The notes under the pieces were generated by a model. It had not been told where the DNA came from. It did no database searches and saw nothing but the letters and a program-made list of their open reading frames with translations. Source: Candidatus Sulfotelmatobacter sp. (GTDB lineage Bacteria; Acidobacteriota; Terriglobia; Terriglobales; Acidobacteriaceae). From it: a stretch of 64,000 nucleotides of DNA. This document shows positions 35,094-44,421 of this stretch, in pieces. The DNA lies in the NCBI GenBank assembly GCA_030039165.1, contig JASHQM010000107.1:23216-87215 (forward strand), written 5' to 3'. The position numbers and the translations under genes are program-made. Position 1 is the first letter of the stretch; each line of letters begins with the position of its first letter.

Positions 35094-37061
35094 TTAATTC
35101 TGCAGCTGGAGCGTAGAGACGGCTTCCGTCAGTAGTTGCGCTGCATTGGCGCCCTTTGCCGTGACAACAAATAAATTTCCGCGCTCACGAAAAGCCAGTC
35201 CTGCAGCGTCAGATGATGAAACGAAAGTTCCGCGACGACCAGCCACTATTTTTTCTGTTGGCATACCTGTGATCTCGTCCGCGGAGAGAAGTTTTTCCTC
35301 AGCGGATTTCTCATCGACAGGCAGAGACTGGGAGTGACTCTCAATCGTGACAAGCTGGCCTTGTGGTCCTTTCATGGCTACCACGGTACTCTTGGGCCAG
35401 ACAGCATCGAGTTGTGTGAAGCGAAACGACTTTGGTTTTTGCACACTCAGGCCAAGCCAGCCATTGCGGTATACGTCACCGGAAATCGAGAATGGCTTTG
35501 CGTCCGGAGGAACCGTGACCTGTCTGCCGTGAATGGTGTAGTCGAGAATGCGAATGTCAACGCTGCCGTAGAGTTTGGCCAATTCCCCTACCTTTGCCAC
35601 CGTGCCCTCTTGCAAGCTGCTGGTGAAGAAGCTGAAGCGCGCGGCGTCGGCCGGACCCGGCGAATAAAGCGCGCCGTCGAGCGGAATCCAATTCTCTCCG
35701 GCCAGCACTTCGACCCATGCGTGCCCTCCCCAAATCCCTCCGGCATAGACAAACCCCATGCGGATTCGTGAGGGAATACCTTCCGCACGCGCCAGCGAGG
35801 CCAGCAGCACAGCGTACCCGAAGCAGGTGCCACGGCGATTCTTCGCAACCTCGGAGGCGGGCGCAATGGCGATCCCAAGATCGAACTTCATGTTCTCATT
35901 GGTCCACTTTTGTAGTTTGCGGGCAGCCCGGAATGCATCCGTATCGTTCCCGACAACCTCTACCGCGATTGCTCGCACTGCGGCATCGTCTGATTGCAGC
36001 AACGCATTCGGCTGCAAGTACGGCAAAAAATCGGGGCTCGGTTTTGCCAATGGGCGTACCCCGTCTTCTTTGGGCAGCGCACGGCGAATCTGCAGAACAA
36101 CATGATCGGGAGTTTGTTCCAGCACTTTTTGGTTGTCGGCGGTGAAATCCGGCCAGCCTAATTCCGGCTTCTTGTGCGCGATACGGATAGTCAGTTGCTC
36201 GATGAGGCGCTCTTCAGGCAAACGAATGTTAGAAGTCACAAGCGTGTTCTCGAAAGTTTCCTGGGGAAGAGTTGCCCCTCTGATTTCTATAGGGCGCGCT
36301 CTTTCCGCCGAGGACCGAACGGTTTCAATGTCGCCGAATGGGCTCGGAGTGACCTGGCGCAAAAGCCATCCGTCGCGATCGAGCCAGACGTTTGTTGTTC
36401 CAGGCATAGCACTGAGTGTTTGTTCGAGTTTCAATGCCTGTTCTTGCTCGCCCGCGATCGTAACTTGCTCGATGGCACGCAGGGTATCTGTGATCATGAC
36501 CACTGATGCAAGTTCGGGGTAGAACATTTGATATGAGATGGTATCTCCTACTGTTTTCAGATGAGAGACAGTCAGTCGCCTTGCGGCTGCCGGACCGAGG
36601 AGGTCGCCCGTGAAAGGAAGCGTGCGATCGTAAGTCCTGCCACCGGTGCTGGTGTGGATCAGCAAAGATTCTCCTGAAGCGGTCGCATCTATTCTTGTCG
36701 ACTGGGCAGAACTCGACATCTCGCCGCTGACGGCGAGCAGATGACCATCTTCGCTCTCCACATAGCGCGAACTGGACCTGATTTCTACCTTGCTGCCCAT
36801 GCGGTTAAAGACCAGATCGTTTTCGATCGACGTAATAATCTGGTTGTTTTGAGTGGTAGTTTCTTCGTGGTAGGAGCCGGCCTGGGTGTCGACAAGTCGG
36901 ACCTCGGCCCAGATTTCTTTTTTGGGCGATGTTTGCGATGCGGCTGACGCCGTAACCAGGATGGTGAAGAGCCATCCTGTTATCAGAATGGCCGACGTAA
37001 TGTCCTGAACACTACGGAAAGAACGACAGCCGTGTGAACATTCGGAAATCAACCAACGCAT
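35094..37061 (-). CDS. Exported transglutaminase-like protein
   Basis: A 655-residue protein with an N-terminal TM/signal segment (about residues 20-40), a long beta-rich N-terminal region, then a transglutaminase-like papain fold: catalytic Cys in RRGTCFGYAVLLASLARAEGIPSRIRMG, His in GGIWGGHAWVEV, Asp in WIPLDGA. Such proteins are peptidases or cross-linking enzymes, often in the periplasm. The last 150 residues form a domain with PQGQLVTIES and a FRERGNLFVVTAKG segment, resembling domains of unknown function found in acidobacterial exported proteins. A good Shine-Dalgarno (AGGAG) supports the ATG. It ends 4 bases from the convergent response regulator. Confidence 0.82.
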   Translation of the reverse strand: MRWLISECSHGCRSFRSVQDITSAILITGWLFTILVTASAASQTSPKKEIWAEVRLVDTQAGSYHEETTTQNNQIITSIENDLVFNRMGSKVEIRSSSRYVESEDGHLLAVSGEMSSSAQSTRIDATASGESLLIHTSTGGRTYDRTLPFTGDLLGPAAARRLTVSHLKTVGDTISYQMFYPELASVVMITDTLRAIEQVTIAGEQEQALKLEQTLSAMPGTTNVWLDRDGWLLRQVTPSPFGDIETVRSSAERARPIEIRGATLPQETFENTLVTSNIRLPEERLIEQLTIRIAHKKPELGWPDFTADNQKVLEQTPDHVVLQIRRALPKEDGVRPLAKPSPDFLPYLQPNALLQSDDAAVRAIAVEVVGNDTDAFRAARKLQKWTNENMKFDLGIAIAPASEVAKNRRGTCFGYAVLLASLARAEGIPSRIRMGFVYAGGIWGGHAWVEVLAGENWIPLDGALYSPGPADAARFSFFTSSLQEGTVAKVGELAKLYGSVDIRILDYTIHGRQVTVPPDAKPFSISGDVYRNGWLGLSVQKPKSFRFTQLDAVWPKSTVVAMKGPQGQLVTIESHSQSLPVDEKSAEEKLLSADEITGMPTEKIVAGRRGTFVSSSDAAGLAFRERGNLFVVTAKGANAAQLLTEAVSTLQLQN

Positions 37062-37199
37062 TTTCTTCTCCTGACTGAATCGAATTGCTGATATTTCTAG
37101 CCTTCACAACAGGTAGTCTCGGTGCGGAGAGGGGATTACATTGTCTATCGAAAATAAAGTTTGTAATCTCTGGCGGGCTGTCGAGACTACCACCTGGAG

Positions 37200-37796
37200 A
37201 TGGCAGATTCTGCAAACCATGGGTTGGAGCCCGGTTGTTTCCCGGCCGCGGAAGCGAAATCAATGACCCAGGCGAAGGTGGCAGAGCACTGTGGAGATCG
37301 GCGACTTGGCGAGCCCTATGACCAGGTCTGGGCGGAGTTCGGTCAGAGTCTCGAACGTCTGGTTTCCTCGTATGAACCGGTTGTGCATGCGCGCGAAGAT
37401 CTGCTGCAAGAGATTCAGCTCGCGCTGTGGAAGGCGCTTTCGGGGTTTCGCCATGAATGTTCGATCCGAACCTTTGTTTATCGCATTGCGCACAACCGTG
37501 CACTCACTCATGTGTGGCAACGGGGGAAATTGGCCCAGGCTTCGGAAAAACTACCCGAAATCAGTGATCCCCGGCCCAGCCCGGAATCGTCGGCCATCCG
37601 AAATTCGCAGCAGTTGTCACTGATGGAGGCGATTCGCAGACTGCCAATCGTGTACCGGCAGGTCATCACCATGGTGCTGGATGAAGTGCCGCAACCGGAA
37701 ATCGCCGCCGTTCTGGGCATCACAGAAAACAATGTGGCCGTGCGATTGAATCGCGCGCGCAAGCTGCTGCGCGAAGAATTGGGAGGCAAGCCGTGA
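37200..37796 (+). CDS. ECF-type RNA polymerase sigma factor
   Basis: A 198-residue extracytoplasmic-function sigma factor. Region 2 includes EDLLQEIQLALWKALSGFRHECSIRTFVYRIAHNRALTHVWQ (binding -10 DNA and core); region 4 includes LPIVYRQVITMVLDEVPQPEIAAVLGITENNVAVRLNRARKLLREEL, a helix-turn-helix. The first ~50 residues vary; an ATG at 37263 is an alternative start giving 177 residues. The stop overlaps a GTG start of the next gene (GTGA), so the downstream membrane protein is coupled and is the best candidate for its regulator. Confidence 0.9.
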   Translation: MADSANHGLEPGCFPAAEAKSMTQAKVAEHCGDRRLGEPYDQVWAEFGQSLERLVSSYEPVVHAREDLLQEIQLALWKALSGFRHECSIRTFVYRIAHNRALTHVWQRGKLAQASEKLPEISDPRPSPESSAIRNSQQLSLMEAIRRLPIVYRQVITMVLDEVPQPEIAAVLGITENNVAVRLNRARKLLREELGGKP

Positions 37797-38377
37797 ATAC
37801 TGAACCGGAACTCGATTGGTGGCGAGCCGAGTGGAAAAAGGCTGTGGGCATGGAGACGGTGAACGCCTACAATTTCCGCAACGAGTACCAGCGGCAACAA
37901 CGATGGCTGCGGGCGCGTCACGCGTTCGGTCTGAGTTTTGCGGTGTTTTTGATCTGCTATGCGGGATACGTTCTGCGACGCGAGTTTCGTGCAGAAATAC
38001 TGGCATGGGCGATTGTCGTTTGGATTACGACGCTGGGCGTGACTGCTTTTTCTATGTGGAATTGGCGTGGGATGTGGAGTATATCTGCCCGCTCGGTGCG
38101 GGAGTATGCTGATGCATTCGAACGCCGCAACCTCGCGATGCTGCGGGCCGTACGTTTCGGTTACTGGTTTCTGGGATTACAGCTCGGAATCGCGGTTCCG
38201 TGGCTGTCGATTGACTTTTTTCGCCATCAGACCTCGGTGCGCCAGTACGCGATGGACATGGGATTTCTTTGCATGCTCAGCTTGGCATTCGTCGCATGGT
38301 TCAAACGCTCGCGCCGCAAAGCTATGCGAGAACTGAACCACGCAGAAGAGTTCCGGCGAGGATGGCAAGCCGATTAG
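37793..38377 (+). CDS. Membrane protein coupled to ECF sigma factor (possible anti-sigma factor)
   Basis: A 194-residue protein starting at GTG and overlapping the sigma-factor stop by 4 bases. The first 40 residues are a charged amphipathic cytosolic segment (DWWRAEWKKA, RNEYQRQQRWLRARH), then four hydrophobic helices grouped as two pairs separated by a charged SVREYADAFERRN loop, and a basic C-terminal tail. There is no zinc-binding anti-sigma (HxxxCxxC) motif. The gene position is that of an anti-sigma factor; that role is inference. I do not recognise the family. Confidence 0.68.
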   Translation: MNTEPELDWWRAEWKKAVGMETVNAYNFRNEYQRQQRWLRARHAFGLSFAVFLICYAGYVLRREFRAEILAWAIVVWITTLGVTAFSMWNWRGMWSISARSVREYADAFERRNLAMLRAVRFGYWFLGLQLGIAVPWLSIDFFRHQTSVRQYAMDMGFLCMLSLAFVAWFKRSRRKAMRELNHAEEFRRGWQAD

Positions 38378-38404
38378 CTGACGGTTGCGAGCTGACCGCT
38401 TCCT

Positions 38405-39019
38405 TTAGGGTGCTTCGATCAGTTCCATCTTGCCATCGCGGGTGCGATGCAAAATCATCAGTTTGCCTTTGGGATCACGGAAGACGAAAACATCGCGGTC
38501 TCGAAAATGAGCTTCCTTGATGGCTTCCTCGAGCGTCATCGGGCGCAGGGCGACTGCTTCGCTGGAACGCACCAGGTGGACCTCGGTCGTCTTGGCCACC
38601 GCGGGATAGCGATGCACAGCGACAGGTACGGCGGTTTTTTCGGTAAGTCCGACGGCGGCTAGTACCGACTCTGCCCCGGCTGTATCATGGCCGTTCCACT
38701 TTTTCACTTCTTCCGTTCTTCGGGCCAGTCGCTTCTTGGTTTCCCACTTCGTCTTGTACTTCAGCGCCTGTTTTTCCAGATGTTCGAGGGCTTCGCTGAC
38801 GGCGATGGTCATGTCTTTGGCCTGGGCGAGTCCGACGAGAGGGCCGTTGCGCGGACTGATGGTGATTTCGGCTTTGTGGCGGTGCTTTTCGACTGCGAGA
38901 ATGACCTTAGTTTCGAATTTGTCACCGAGAATTTTACGGATTTTGTTGAGTCCGGTTTCGACTTCCTTGCGGATGGCGGGAGTAACTTCGTAGTGACGTC
39001 CGGTGTATTCTACGTTCAT
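38405..39019 (-). CDS. hpf: Ribosome hibernation promoting factor, long form
   Basis: Binds and dimerises 70S ribosomes in stationary phase. The N-terminal HPF/RaiA domain starts MNVEYTGRHYEVTPAIRKEV; the C-terminal domain ending EAIKEAHFRDRDVFVFRDPKGKLMILHRTRDGKMELIE is the dimerising tail of long HPFs. The frame is open 26 codons further upstream, but the ATG at 39019 matches family N-termini and follows AAGGAG at about 12 bases. Gene order lptC/A-lptB-rpoN-hpf is conserved across many Gram-negatives. Confidence 0.93.
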   Translation of the reverse strand: MNVEYTGRHYEVTPAIRKEVETGLNKIRKILGDKFETKVILAVEKHRHKAEITISPRNGPLVGLAQAKDMTIAVSEALEHLEKQALKYKTKWETKKRLARRTEEVKKWNGHDTAGAESVLAAVGLTEKTAVPVAVHRYPAVAKTTEVHLVRSSEAVALRPMTLEEAIKEAHFRDRDVFVFRDPKGKLMILHRTRDGKMELIEAP

Positions 39020-39084
39020 GCAGCGGCGATCTCCTTGGTGTGAGTGGAACCGCAGATGAGGATGCGAGCCAAGCGCGCGTTTAT

Positions 39085-39172
39085 GGCGTCGCAACAAGGC
39101 GCGACGCTTCCGGTTCGCTCAAATCCTTCGCTGCGCAAAAAAATGCTCGCTCGGGATGACAAGCTTTTTTCT
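39085..39172. repeat. Repeat region between rpoN and hpf
   Basis: This spacer contains a 7-bp inverted repeat (GCGTCGC / GCGACGC, 39086-39107) and, on the minus strand, a TGTCATCCCGAGCGAGC stretch followed by GCGCAGCGAAGGAT. That is the kind of dispersed short repeat seen repeatedly in acidobacterial genomes. A related sequence is inside mnmG at 50271-50330. It may act as an attenuator between rpoN and hpf, but this is unproven. Confidence 0.5.
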
Positions 39173-39180
39173 CCATTGAG

Positions 39181-41049
39181 TTAGTCCTTCACTCTCCGTT
39201 GATGCGTGCTGGGGATGCGCATGTCTTCGCGATATTTTGCTACAGTCCGGCGTGTGACCTGAATTCCTTGAGATTGCAGAATGCGGGTGAGTTGCTCATC
39301 TGTTAGTGGACGCGCGGCATCTTCTTCCTCGATCAGTTTCTTTACCCGGCGTTTCAGAATCAGCAGCGAAGTGTTGCCGCCTTCCGGTCCCTGCACGCTT
39401 TCGCTGAAGAAGTATCGCAGTTCGAAGACTCCCTGCGGCGTATGCACGTACTTGTTCGCGACCGCACGGCTCACGGTTGAGGGATGCACACCGATTTCCT
39501 CGGCGACCTCTTTGATCATCATCGGCTTCAGGTAGTCGATGCCTTTTTCTAAGAATTCGTATTGCCGGGCGACGATCGAATAACAGACTTTGGTGATCGT
39601 CTGCTTGCGCTGCTCGATGTTCTTGATGAGCTGGATGGCGCTTTTGTAGCGTTCTTTGACGTAATCGCGTGTGTTTTTGTCGTTGCTGTCCCGGGCCAGC
39701 AGGCGCTTGTAAGCCGGATTGAGACGAAGCTGCGGCAAGTCGTCATCGTTCATGAGGACGAGCCATTCGTCTCCATGCTTAACAAAGGCCACGTCCGGTT
39801 CGATCAGGCGCGCCTGGATCTTGTTGTACTGCAGGCCGGGGCGGGGGTCGAGCGTGCGAATGTAATCGATGGCATGCTGTACGGCCTCCACCGGGCGCCC
39901 GATCGCCTTCGCGATCTCTTTGAGCTGTTTGCCTTGCAGAGCTTTTAGGTGCTGGTCGACAACCGCAAGGGCGTCATTGAGCACCTGCGCTGTGCCATTG
40001 ACGGGTTTGTCGCCATTCCTGTGATGCTCGAGCTGATGGTGATGGTAACGAAGTTGGCGCAGCAGGCATTCGCGGAGGTCGCGGCAGGCGACTCCGGGAG
40101 GATCGAGTTGCCGAACTACTTCGAGGGCCTCGGCGAGATCGGCTGCGGTGAAGCTTGGCTTATACAGTGGGTGTTGTGCCGGACCAGCGGCCGCAGCGGA
40201 ATTTCCGTTGCGCGAGGCAGATGAGGCAGATGAGGATGAGGCAGATGAGTAAGATAAGGCCTCCGGAGGCGTGATCACCGGCTGACTCGCACTAACGCCA
40301 GACTCAGTCGACAGCGGCAGCGCCTCCTCCGCTGTGCCATTGCCTGGCATTCGCGAAGTGACGACCTCGCCCGGAATGGCATCTGATAGATCCCTCGAGC
40401 TTTCTGCAGAAGCCGATTCCGTGGCGGAAGATCTATCTCCTCCCAACCCCAAAGCGGCGGCTTCGCTGACGATGTGTTTCGCGGCGACTGCATCCTCCTC
40501 AGGCGCGGATGGCGGCGCGATGCCGAGAATTTCTTCGTCCGTTGCGATCAGATATCCGTCTTCGTTGAGATTACCGATGATCTCTTCGGTGGCAGCACGA
40601 ACTTCCGGCCGCAGGCTGAGTGCGCCAAGCTGCCATATCAGGTGATCGGTAAGCGTAGTCGGTTTCGAGAGGAAATTCTCGAATGAGGGCCGCTCAATTT
40701 CCTCCATTTCACCCCGAGTGCGAAATCCGGGGTCGAGGTAATCCTGAAAGAACGACCCGAAGTCGATTTCCTCGAATGGATCTTTCTTTTCAACCGCAGT
40801 GATGGGGTTTTCTTCGGGCGTAGCCTGGGCGGCGCGCTCGCGATCTTCTTCTTTCTTGCCGATTTCGTCGAGCAGCGGTACGGAGTCGTCAAGCTCTTCG
40901 AGAACGGGGTTCTCGACCATCTCGGCGTTGATCATGTCCTTGAGCTCGAGTTTGTTGAGCGCGAGGACGGAAACCATCTGCACGAGACCCGGCGTGAGAA
41001 TCTGACGCTGGGAGAGCTTGACGCTTAATTTGTGCTGCAATAAAACCAT
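39181..41049 (-). CDS. rpoN: RNA polymerase sigma-54 factor, with low-complexity insertion
   Basis: Region I is intact (LLQHKLSVKLSQRQILTPGLVQMVSVLALNKLEL). The core-binding domain starts at LTDHLIWQLGALSL, and the C-terminus has the helix-turn-helix region and the RpoN box RRTVAKYREDMRIPS for -24/-12 promoter recognition. At 622 residues it is about 120-140 longer than usual. The extra length lies between LNEDGYLIATDEEILGIAPP (about residue 180) and DLAEALEVVRQLDPPGVACRDL (about 304) and is Ser/Ala/Glu-rich, including a (SSA)n run from a GAGGCAGAT-like microsatellite (40217-40255). The frame is intact. Between lptB and hpf. Confidence 0.94.
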   Translation of the reverse strand: MVLLQHKLSVKLSQRQILTPGLVQMVSVLALNKLELKDMINAEMVENPVLEELDDSVPLLDEIGKKEEDRERAAQATPEENPITAVEKKDPFEEIDFGSFFQDYLDPGFRTRGEMEEIERPSFENFLSKPTTLTDHLIWQLGALSLRPEVRAATEEIIGNLNEDGYLIATDEEILGIAPPSAPEEDAVAAKHIVSEAAALGLGGDRSSATESASAESSRDLSDAIPGEVVTSRMPGNGTAEEALPLSTESGVSASQPVITPPEALSYSSASSSSASSASRNGNSAAAAGPAQHPLYKPSFTAADLAEALEVVRQLDPPGVACRDLRECLLRQLRYHHHQLEHHRNGDKPVNGTAQVLNDALAVVDQHLKALQGKQLKEIAKAIGRPVEAVQHAIDYIRTLDPRPGLQYNKIQARLIEPDVAFVKHGDEWLVLMNDDDLPQLRLNPAYKRLLARDSNDKNTRDYVKERYKSAIQLIKNIEQRKQTITKVCYSIVARQYEFLEKGIDYLKPMMIKEVAEEIGVHPSTVSRAVANKYVHTPQGVFELRYFFSESVQGPEGGNTSLLILKRRVKKLIEEEDAARPLTDEQLTRILQSQGIQVTRRTVAKYREDMRIPSTHQRRVKD

Positions 41050-41066
41050 GTGTTTGGCTGAAGGCA

Positions 41067-41155
41067 GTCGGTTGTCGTTGGTCTCGGTCGTTAGTCGTTC
41101 GCGCTACGGCCTCGGCATTTGGTCGCCAACGACCAACGACTGACGGCCAACGACG
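41067..41155. repeat. Imperfect inverted repeat, GTCGTTAG/CAACGAC family, copy 2
   Basis: Left arm 41067-41099 (GTTGTCGTTGGTCTCGG-type units) and right arm 41121-41155 (GCCAACGACCAACGACTGACGG-type units) are complementary around a 20-base centre. It fills the gap between the rpoN start and lptB stop. It shares its repeat units with copy 1 (31321-31459) and the copy inside mnmG (49097-49179). Confidence 0.7.
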
Positions 41156-41162
41156 CATTCCC

Positions 41163-41891
41163 TCACACCAGCGAAAAACTCTCTCCCAGATAAACCTTTC
41201 TCACTTCCGGATCACTCGCCAACTGATTTGGCTGGCCGTGGCGGAAGATTCTGCCGTCGTCAATGATGTAGGCGCGATCTGTTACGGTTAACGTCTCACG
41301 CACGTTGTGATCCGTGATTAGCACTCCGATGCCGCTTGCCCGCAAACCGCTGATGATCTTCTGCAAGTCGAGAACGGCGATCGGATCAATCCCGGAAAAC
41401 GGCTCGTCCAGCAAAATGAATGTTGGGTTGATGCACAGGCAGCGCGCGATTTCTACGCGCCGGCGCTCACCACCCGAGAGAGCATAACCGCGGTTTGTGC
41501 GGATGTGCTCCAGTCCAAGTTCGTCAATGAATTTCTCCATCTTCTCGCGGCGCTCATGCCACGACAGTGGCTGCGCCTCGAGCACAGCAAGAATGTTTTC
41601 TTCCACAGTCAGTTTGCGAAAGACCGAAGCTTCTTGCGGGAGATAACTGATGCCATACTGGCGCGCCCGCAGATACATGGGAACGTCAGTGATGTCCAGG
41701 CCGTCGTACAAAATGCGGCCCATGTCAGGGGGGATCAGACCAACAATGGTGTAAAACGTCGTTGTCTTGCCGGCGCCGTTAGGGCCTAATAAACCAACAA
41801 CTTCGCCTTGCTCGAGCCGGAGGCTGACTCCGTTTACCACCCGCCGGCCACGATACGATTTGCCAATTTCGTCGGTGGCCAGCGTACGCAT
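41163..41891 (-). CDS. lptB: LPS export ABC transporter ATPase
   Basis: Cytoplasmic ATPase that powers extraction of LPS from the inner membrane by LptFG. The motifs are complete: Walker [18 protein letters not shown]-loop YLPQEASVF, signature [15 protein letters not shown], Walker [14 protein letters not shown] and switch His [10 protein letters not shown]. The 242-residue length is normal. The ATG follows directly on the lptC/A stop codon with no gap. lptF and lptG are not in this window. Confidence 0.96.
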   Translation of the reverse strand: MRTLATDEIGKSYRGRRVVNGVSLRLEQGEVVGLLGPNGAGKTTTFYTIVGLIPPDMGRILYDGLDITDVPMYLRARQYGISYLPQEASVFRKLTVEENILAVLEAQPLSWHERREKMEKFIDELGLEHIRTNRGYALSGGERRRVEIARCLCINPTFILLDEPFSGIDPIAVLDLQKIISGLRASGIGVLITDHNVRETLTVTDRAYIIDDGRIFRHGQPNQLASDPEVRKVYLGESFSLV

Positions 41892-44324
41892 TTAATGTGC
41901 CATTCTGGTCTGAGTTACCACAGGGGTACTTGCCTCGCCTTCTACCAGCACCCTATCATTCGATCTGAAGAAAGTCAACGAATCGCCCGTAATCTTGCCA
42001 TGTTCGGCATCAAAAATGCTAGGAGGGCCACCCGTTAGAACGAATTTGTCGTCCGATGCTGTATAGACCAGCTTCTGACCCCTGGCCTGACGATCGGGTT
42101 GAACAATAACTACATCGTCTTCCGCGATCATTCGGTCAAGCCGTCCGGGAGTGGCAAGTTGTTGAGGGCTGGGATCTTCGGTACGGGGAAGCAGGTATAC
42201 ATTCATCTCTTTTGCTGTTGCGCTGAAGTTTTCTCCTCGAGCTGTGACCCCCCCTTCATAGTGCGCTTTCCGTTCTGAATCGGCATAGGTCAAAGACGTA
42301 GAAGTGATGGTGAATGGCGCTTCGGCTGGATTTTCCGCAGCTCGTGCACCGGATTTCCGTACCGAGGTTAAAGAGGTTAAAGAGGAGGTTCCGGCAAGAG
42401 GTGGGCCCGCTGCAGATCCATCGGTCGACGGCTTTTTTCCCTGAACAAACACGGTCGAAACCGGTTGCGCGGCCGTCCCCTTAGCGGTAAGAAAACGGCG
42501 GTCACGATCGAACTGAATTGAGGGAGCCTCGACGATGTTCGCGTCCTGCCACAAACGGGCGTTGCCGGTGTAGGTTGCTATAGCCGGAAAGTTGCGGGCC
42601 GCCATAGCGGCAGCAGTTACGTGAATAGGAGAAGAGGAGGCGAGCAGTGCGCCGCCTGGTTGTTCCTTGGCCTCGCTGTAAGTACTCTTGACATCTCCAT
42701 CCGCAAAGGCATCTCCGCTGTTGCGATTGATGCGAATCGTGGAAGCCGTGGTTTCCATGCTGCCATCCGAAACTCTAGGATGGCCTGTTAGAACGAGAAC
42801 TCGATCCGAGGGAGTGTAAACACCTTTATCTGCCCAGGCTTGCGTGCGTTTTTCGGGAGGTTGATTGTCTGTATAGGCGACGTTTCCCTGCTGAACAATA
42901 GAGGAGATTCCGCCAGCCGGGGAAAATGTAACATCCAGCGTCGCACCGGTGCTCACCCGGTCGGGAAGGCCAGGGTTGATATTCACAATCCTCGCGTCGG
43001 GAGCTCCATGCACAGACGTCAGCTGGCTGGAACCGTCGGGAGCTGGAACGAAATTTGCCTCGAATCGGCCGGCGGTGACGATAGTGTGCTGCGCAGCAAT
43101 CTCCGGTTTTCCAGCTTGTGCTGGGGAAATCGTGATCTGCGCCGCATCTGAAGTTTCAGCATAGTCGAGGCGACGCCCATCGGCCAGGAAGAAGTCGATT
43201 ACTGGCGCGGTGATCTCGAGATCCTGCGACTGGGCCTCGTCGCGGGAAGCATTATCTGGGCGAGAGGTGGGTAATGCTTTGTCTACCCCCTGCTGCGCCA
43301 GCCTCACGTTATCCATCGCGTGAATTCTCTGGAGATCATTCTGTCCCCGAAAATCGAGCAAAGCGCGACCCGCATCAGCCTGCATGGGTTGCAATCCGCT
43401 GCGCTCGACGTGGACTCGTCCAGACAGCGTGGCAGTGCGAATCAGGTTCTGTGTACCCGTAAGCAGTATTTCGCCTCGATCAGCACGGGCACGAATGTGG
43501 TCAGATTCGGCTGCGCTGGTTTCGGCCGTAACACCTCCCTCGGCGAGTACCCGTTCAACATTGTTGTCGGCCCCGAGGAAAAATGTCGCCTGTTCCGCTT
43601 GCACGCTTCCCGCAGGGCGCTGGAGGAACGGATGGGCAAGCACCACAACTCGAGGATCACGATTAATTGTCCCGCTCGCTGCCGTAAGAGTGGAAGCTTC
43701 CGGCCCTGCCAGGTTCACGTGAACCTGAGAGATCAACCTGAGACTATTTTCTTTGGCGATATACTGTGCGCCGACCGCCCAGCCGCTGGCTTGCGGTGTA
43801 CGAAAATCCACACGCGAGTTCGTTGAGGCATCGCCGGTGTTTTGGTTGAAGACGAGATCACGAGTCTTCAGGTGAATGGGGTTCTTGAGTTCCTTGGGTG
43901 CGCCCTGGTCGGGAGCATTAAGTCCCCCGGGATTGGCCTGCAGATCGATCTGAACCTCACCCCGGCCAGAAATGTCGCCCGATCTCTTGTCGAAATAGAA
44001 GTCGTCACCGTAAATCTGGTCGAATCGTGAAGAGTCGCGCCCATAAAGAATGACGCTGACGTCATGCAGCTCGGCACTGCCATCCAGTTTGAACTGTTTA
44101 ACGCTGGCCGCGTGCACGCGAAACAACGTCCGTCTGCCGTCGGATTTAGAGAATTCGAATCCCGAGGCGGTCTGCTTGATCTCGATTCCCAGCTTGTTAG
44201 GGACTTCCTTGAGCACCCTGCGTTCGCGTTGGCGTGCATAGAAATACATGCCGGCGATCGTCGCCACAAACAGCACAGCGATGACCGCCAACCAGCGACG
44301 GAGATGGTAGACCGGCAGGGGCAT
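41892..44324 (-). CDS. LptC/LptA-type LPS transport protein, large fusion
   Basis: An N-terminal TM anchor (WLAVIAVLFVATIAGMYFYARQR) is followed by an LptC-like domain and then several OstA/LptA-type beta-jellyroll repeats, with markers such as FYFDKRSGDISGRGEVQIDL, NIERVLAEGGVTAE-like segments, ITGDSLTFFRSNDRVLVEGE and LVYTASDDKFVLTGGPPSI. At about 810 residues it could span much of the periplasm alone, in place of the separate LptC and LptA of E. coli. The frame is open to 44402; the ATG at 44324 (MPLPVYHLRRW) places the TM helix correctly. It is immediately upstream of lptB. Fusion call is inference from visible repeats. Confidence 0.85.
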   Translation of the reverse strand: MPLPVYHLRRWLAVIAVLFVATIAGMYFYARQRERRVLKEVPNKLGIEIKQTASGFEFSKSDGRRTLFRVHAASVKQFKLDGSAELHDVSVILYGRDSSRFDQIYGDDFYFDKRSGDISGRGEVQIDLQANPGGLNAPDQGAPKELKNPIHLKTRDLVFNQNTGDASTNSRVDFRTPQASGWAVGAQYIAKENSLRLISQVHVNLAGPEASTLTAASGTINRDPRVVVLAHPFLQRPAGSVQAEQATFFLGADNNVERVLAEGGVTAETSAAESDHIRARADRGEILLTGTQNLIRTATLSGRVHVERSGLQPMQADAGRALLDFRGQNDLQRIHAMDNVRLAQQGVDKALPTSRPDNASRDEAQSQDLEITAPVIDFFLADGRRLDYAETSDAAQITISPAQAGKPEIAAQHTIVTAGRFEANFVPAPDGSSQLTSVHGAPDARIVNINPGLPDRVSTGATLDVTFSPAGGISSIVQQGNVAYTDNQPPEKRTQAWADKGVYTPSDRVLVLTGHPRVSDGSMETTASTIRINRNSGDAFADGDVKSTYSEAKEQPGGALLASSSPIHVTAAAMAARNFPAIATYTGNARLWQDANIVEAPSIQFDRDRRFLTAKGTAAQPVSTVFVQGKKPSTDGSAAGPPLAGTSSLTSLTSVRKSGARAAENPAEAPFTITSTSLTYADSERKAHYEGGVTARGENFSATAKEMNVYLLPRTEDPSPQQLATPGRLDRMIAEDDVVIVQPDRQARGQKLVYTASDDKFVLTGGPPSIFDAEHGKITGDSLTFFRSNDRVLVEGEASTPVVTQTRMAH

Positions 44325-44421
44325 CAAGCCTATTGTTTCAATTGTAAACAGGCTTATGCAAACAGGCCGGGCTGTCGTTGCGGAATAGGGCAACCCGAGC
44401 ACGATTCTTTATGAGCAATGC

